Shown piece by piece: positions 58,380 to 61,567 of a stretch of 61,567 bases of DNA. The translations under genes were made by a program, and so were the position numbers. Every line of letters starts with the position of its first letter. Position 1 is the stretch's first letter. The notes under the pieces were generated by a model. The model was not told where the DNA came from, did no database searches, and saw nothing but the letters and a program-made list of their open reading frames with translations. This DNA is from Brachionus koreanus (lineage: Eukaryota; Rotifera; Eurotatoria; Ploima; Brachionidae): the NCBI GenBank assembly GCA_016987375.1, contig PJRA01000183.1:108322-169888 (forward strand). Direction: 5' to 3'.

Positions 58380-59390
58380 TCTTTCTCATATCCGACCAAT
58401 TTTCGGTTGCTCTAATGTCAATATCAAAATTTACTTGATCGGAAATATTTTCATCATTTAAAAAAATTCAAAATATGTAGACTTGATTCTAAGAAAGTTT
58501 AAGATAGTAAATTCACTGATAAATACTTTACGTTTTTGTAAAATTCGATTCTTTAAAATGCCAAAATAATTCCCAACTGAGTTATTTTTTTAGTCGTGTT
58601 TTGTAAATTTTGATATATCTATTGCATGATTGATTTTTAATTCTTCGATGATCATTCCATTCCAGATAGGTAGCAAATAAATTTTTTTCCTCAATTAATC
58701 AAAATAACTCAGGACTAAAAAAATGTTTATCTATTTGGTTTCTATTATTTTGCTTTCAAGATTCTTTTTGTAATTTTCTTAAATTCCTTAAAAAAATCGT
58801 AAATGGAGATCATTTTTTGATAGTATTTAAATTTTCAGTTGTGATATTATGCTTGAATTTTTCAATTTCATTATCTGAATTTTTAGAATCCATTTGTTCA
58901 TTTGCGCTTAATTATTTAATTTCTCATTACAGAAAGAGATTATAAAACTGTTCAATCTTTGTATGGACTTTTAAAGATATTCTAAATATTTATAAAAATA
59001 GTTATTAAATTAAAAGACTTTAATTGAATTTTGAGCCATAGCAAAAAAAAATTCTTACGCTATGATCTGAGTTGCTTTTTTTCGCATTTTTTTTACAATT
59101 AACTATACCAAATGAGTTGAGCATATATATATATTCTTGTTTTAGGTTATAAAATTTGTGAACTTTCTTTGCTAAAAAGGATATAAAGATTTTGGAGATA
59201 TGATACTTTAAATATTTTGCTAAAAACTTGAAAATCAATTTTGAACCTTGATCATTCGTTATGAATTCAGCCAGTGGTATTACTTGCTTATTTTTAATAT
59301 TATGGATTCCAATTGAGTATAGAAGAGGTTTTTTCTGTCCATTAATATCTTTATGAATATTCGCAGTGGCATCTAAAAAGATACCAAATT
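58380..59390 (-). pseudogene. DDE-type transposase-like relic, unassigned superfamily
   Basis: Starting at 59,390 on the minus strand: FQFGIFLDATANIHKDINGQ, KKPLLYSIGIHNIKNKQVIP, LAEFITNDQGSKLIF, and on to a stop at 59020. This has the look of a DDE core: Asp in a beta strand (LDAT), then a 'P-AE-IT-DQ' strand. After a frame-broken stretch, from 58,720 come LLPIWNGMIIEELK, NYFGILKNRILQKRKVFISE (expected 'NNPVENYFGILK') and RATENWSDMRKKNSKK. This order (first Asp, then 'PLW-G', 'VENWF--LK') recurs in uncharacterised animal transposases. Multiple stops and frameshifts show it is dead, and its 5' part is missing beyond an AAGTC-rich insertion. Confidence 0.6.
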
Positions 59391-59404
59391 GGAAATTTCA
59401 ATTT

Positions 59405-59482
59405 AGTCATATCAGACTTGTAAAAAAGTCAGAAAAAGAAGTCTCAACAAGTCATTAAAAAGTCAAAAGTACAAGTCTTGAC
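59405..59482. mobile_element. AAGTC-repeat MITE fragment
   Basis: CAGACTTGTAAAAAAGTCAG, AAGTCTCAACAAGTC, AAAAGTCAAAAGTACAAGTC: the same AAGTC/GACTT vocabulary and ACTTGTA end as the element at 30,975-31,208. It sits where the transposase relic loses homology, so it probably inserted into it. Confidence 0.45.
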
Positions 59483-60020
59483 TTAATCAATAATAAATTT
59501 CTTTAAAAAAATTTAAAGAAATTTAAAGTATATGGTCCATGCTGGCCTGAACTATATTCACACAATGAATTTAGATTGTTAGGAAACAAAATTAAATCTT
59601 AAAGAAATAAATTGATTTAAATCAAAATTATTTGAAAAAAGCTAGGCCTAAAAAATATTGAATTTTAAATTTTTTATATTTAAAACAATATTTTTGAAAT
59701 TTATATTTCAAATATTCCCGATTATTTATTTTTTAGCTTAAGATTATTTGACTTAATCCAGCACTCACACGTACGTTCTCCCAACTTTTTTCAAATAAGC
59801 ATTTCAAAATCAAAAAGTTAGTGTCTATTAAGCCAAAAATTGTCACTATAAATAAAAGAGATTTAAAATCTTTTTAAACATCTCTAAAATATTGCTTATT
59901 TTTAGAATTGATGTTTACCATTCCTTTTTTAATTTTTATAAACAGTTAAGCTCTGTTTATTATTTTTCAAATCTTATTTTAATTAACTTAAAAGAATTTT
60001 AAACACGATTTTAAAAATAA
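59483..60020. other. Non-coding stretch with dispersed 30-bp repeat
   Basis: 59483-59512 is repeated exactly at 61055-61084 (30 bp, starting TTAATCAATAATAAATTTCT). The rest is A/T-rich with no frame. Confidence 0.5.
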
Positions 60021-60428
60021 AATGAATACTGATATTCAAAATCAGAAATCTGAAATTTTAGAGACCTGTTTTACGGATTTTACAGTCGAAAGTAAACATC
60101 TAAATAAAAATAATAGTTTTTTATTTTTTTAAATTCTTTTGTACAGAAAACAATTAAAAGATCATTTTTTCAAGATCTGGTGTTTGTATCACTTGTAAAA
60201 TCAAAATTACTGACACAAAGACAAATACGTCGAACTTTATACGACACACCAAAAAAAGTAATCCACTATTTTATGATGAGTTCTATCAGAAAAAGAATAA
60301 AAGAAAAGAAGTTTGCGAAACTTACAAAAAAGAAATTAAATCAAGAAAACAAAACTTTCTTTATTTTTAAATATTTAATTATCGGATGTAGCTTGACATT
60401 TCGTCTAATAGAAAGTGTTGGTAATTAG
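60021..60428 (+). CDS. Hypothetical small basic protein (2 exons?)
   Basis: An ATG near 60,021 opens MNTDIQNQKSEILETCFTDF, TVES..., and a second open block begins after an acceptor (TTTTGTACAG, ending at 60146). It reads KTIKRSFFQDLVFVSLVKSK, LLTQRQIRRTLYDTPKKVIH, a Lys/Arg-rich middle, then a hydrophobic end (IFKYLIIGCSLTFRLIESVG) and a stop. The obvious donor (GTAAAC) leaves a phase mismatch, so the join is unresolved. The family is unknown. The hydrophobic tail could be a membrane anchor. Confidence 0.35.
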
Positions 60429-61278
60429 AATATTTTTTAATATTTTGTAAAATTAAGTTAATTTTTTTAAACTTTTAATAATGCTCTTTATTTTTTTATT
60501 TTTACTGCATAATTATCAATTAAATTGATTTTTTTAATTATTAATTAAAATGATCCAGATGTTAATTTAAAGGCGTTTTAGCAACGAAACAAATCAATCT
60601 TCCCAGATTTATATATTTTGGTTTTAAAATAATTATCAATGCCTGCATCATCAGGTCCAATTGAGCCAACATTTTCATATGCTGGCTATATAAACTGACC
60701 ACATAGATCAAGAATGATAGTAAAAAATTACACACTTACACTTAGAAAATACAACACTTTTGCGATGTAATTTTGTCTTTTAAAGATTTAAGTTAAAACT
60801 TAACATTTTTTAATTAAAAACTATCTTTGAGTTGAATAAATAATTCCTAACATTCTTAATTCGTTTATTTAGATATAAAAAGTAAGTATATGAAATAAAA
60901 AATATTTACCAATTAACAATTAATCTTAATCGAAAATAAAATTTCTTTAAAGAGTCTGAATAATTGGATAATTTCAGTTCTGATATAAGTAAAATAAATT
61001 GAATCAAAATAAAAATCATTGAAATTCGCAAACTAAAAACCAAGAAAATATTTTTTAATCAATAATAAATTTCTTTAAAAAAATCTAGATTTTTTTCGAA
61101 CAAGTCCATTTTATTTTCTAAAAAAAAATTCTCTTCTAGTCAATTCTTTAAAAAAATTAACAAAACTTTTACTTTTAGAACATTTTATTATAAATAATTT
61201 TTAAATATTAAATTTTAATTAGAAGAATAAACATTTTTATATTATCAAATTAAAGTTTAATTATTTGTTTTTATAAAA
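60429..61278. other. A/T-rich non-coding stretch
   Basis: No gene recognised. It contains the second copy of the 30-bp repeat (61055-61084) and leads into the tandem array. Confidence 0.4.
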
Positions 61279-61567
61279 GTAAAATTTGCTTATATTATTT
61301 ACAAAAAATCGATCAATTCTTATAGATTTAATAATTAAATTGATTGATTTGATTAATATTTTTATTTTCAGAGTTAAATTATTTTACTAATAAAGTAAAA
61401 TTTGCTGATATTCTTTCCAAAAAATCAATAAATTAATACAGTTTTAATAAATAAATTGATTCAAATGATTAAACTTTTTATTTTTAAAGTATAAAATTTT
61501 ATTTTAAAATAGTTAAATTTGCTGATATTCTTTCCAAATAATCAAACAATTCCTTTAGATTTAATAA
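61279..61567. repeat. 116-117 bp tandem repeat, continues past window
   Basis: Three unit starts share a G[T]AAATTTGCT[GT]ATATT[CA]TTT core at 61279, 61395 and 61512 (spacings 116 and 117). Each is followed by CAA/AATC(A/G)AT(C/A)AATT-like words, TTTAATAA and an A/T-rich spacer with TTTTTATTTT. Units diverge by several substitutions. The last copy is cut by the window end, so array length is unknown. Confidence 0.75.

Overview
The window is nuclear DNA from an animal. The proteins are metazoan (PLC-epsilon, Capicua, Disabled, salt-inducible kinase, WDFY, GCK-III kinase, LAMTOR1, CPSF160), genes are split by GT-AG introns that are often only 47-75 bp long, the standard code is used, and the DNA is extremely A+T-rich with frequent A/T homopolymers. 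Very low GC, tiny introns and compact spacing fit a small spiralian best, with a monogonont (Brachionus-like) rotifer as my first guess. That placement is inference; a flatworm or other AT-rich lophotrochozoan is not excluded.

Genes from left to right: PLCE1-like phospholipase C epsilon, 5' end cut by the window or by upstream introns (+, 659-9108); GOLGA2/GM130 golgin (+, 10408-12387); capicua (-, 19041-14537, three exons); a small unknown gene in divergent arrangement (+, 19243-19593); an Angel-type CCR4/EEP nuclease (-, 22727-21202); a gene-poor stretch to 28.5 kb; a three-exon Ig-domain, probably GPI-anchored protein (+, 28496-29921); WDFY1/2 (-, 34470-33040); Disabled (+, 35243-36424); SIK-family kinase (-, 38944-36795); ribosomal protein uL2/RPL8 (+, 40329-41840); STK24/25/26 kinase (+, 42980-44848); LAMTOR1 (+, 48298-48915); CPSF1 (+, 49222-53748); ribosomal protein eS25/RPS25 (-, 54490-54029). 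Exon joins were worked out by hand from splice signals, reading phase and homology. The genes share no pathway; several belong to endomembrane or signalling functions (GM130, WDFY, Disabled, LAMTOR1, SIK), but this looks like ordinary gene order.

The spaces and large introns hold decayed mobile DNA. The 2.2-kb PLCE1 intron is a nest: a Mutator-like element with 9-bp target duplications sits inside the right terminal repeat of an older inverted-repeat element that carries a small zinc-finger ORF, and a third element with 38-bp terminal repeats lies just downstream. Two copies of a tRNA-headed SINE lie at 15.4 kb (inside a capicua intron) and 55.7 kb. At least six LINE fragments, a mariner relic and, at 57.6-59.4 kb, a broken DDE-like transposase followed by an OTU-protease-like frame make up the rest. 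The last 300 bases are a 116-117 bp tandem repeat that runs off the window.

The points most worth a second look are the nested MULE, the transposase plus OTU pair, the zinc-finger inverted-repeat element, the SINE family, a SIK kinase whose activation-loop threonine is isoleucine, and signs of trans-splicing (an AG acceptor directly abutting the CPSF1 start codon, 306 bp behind LAMTOR1).
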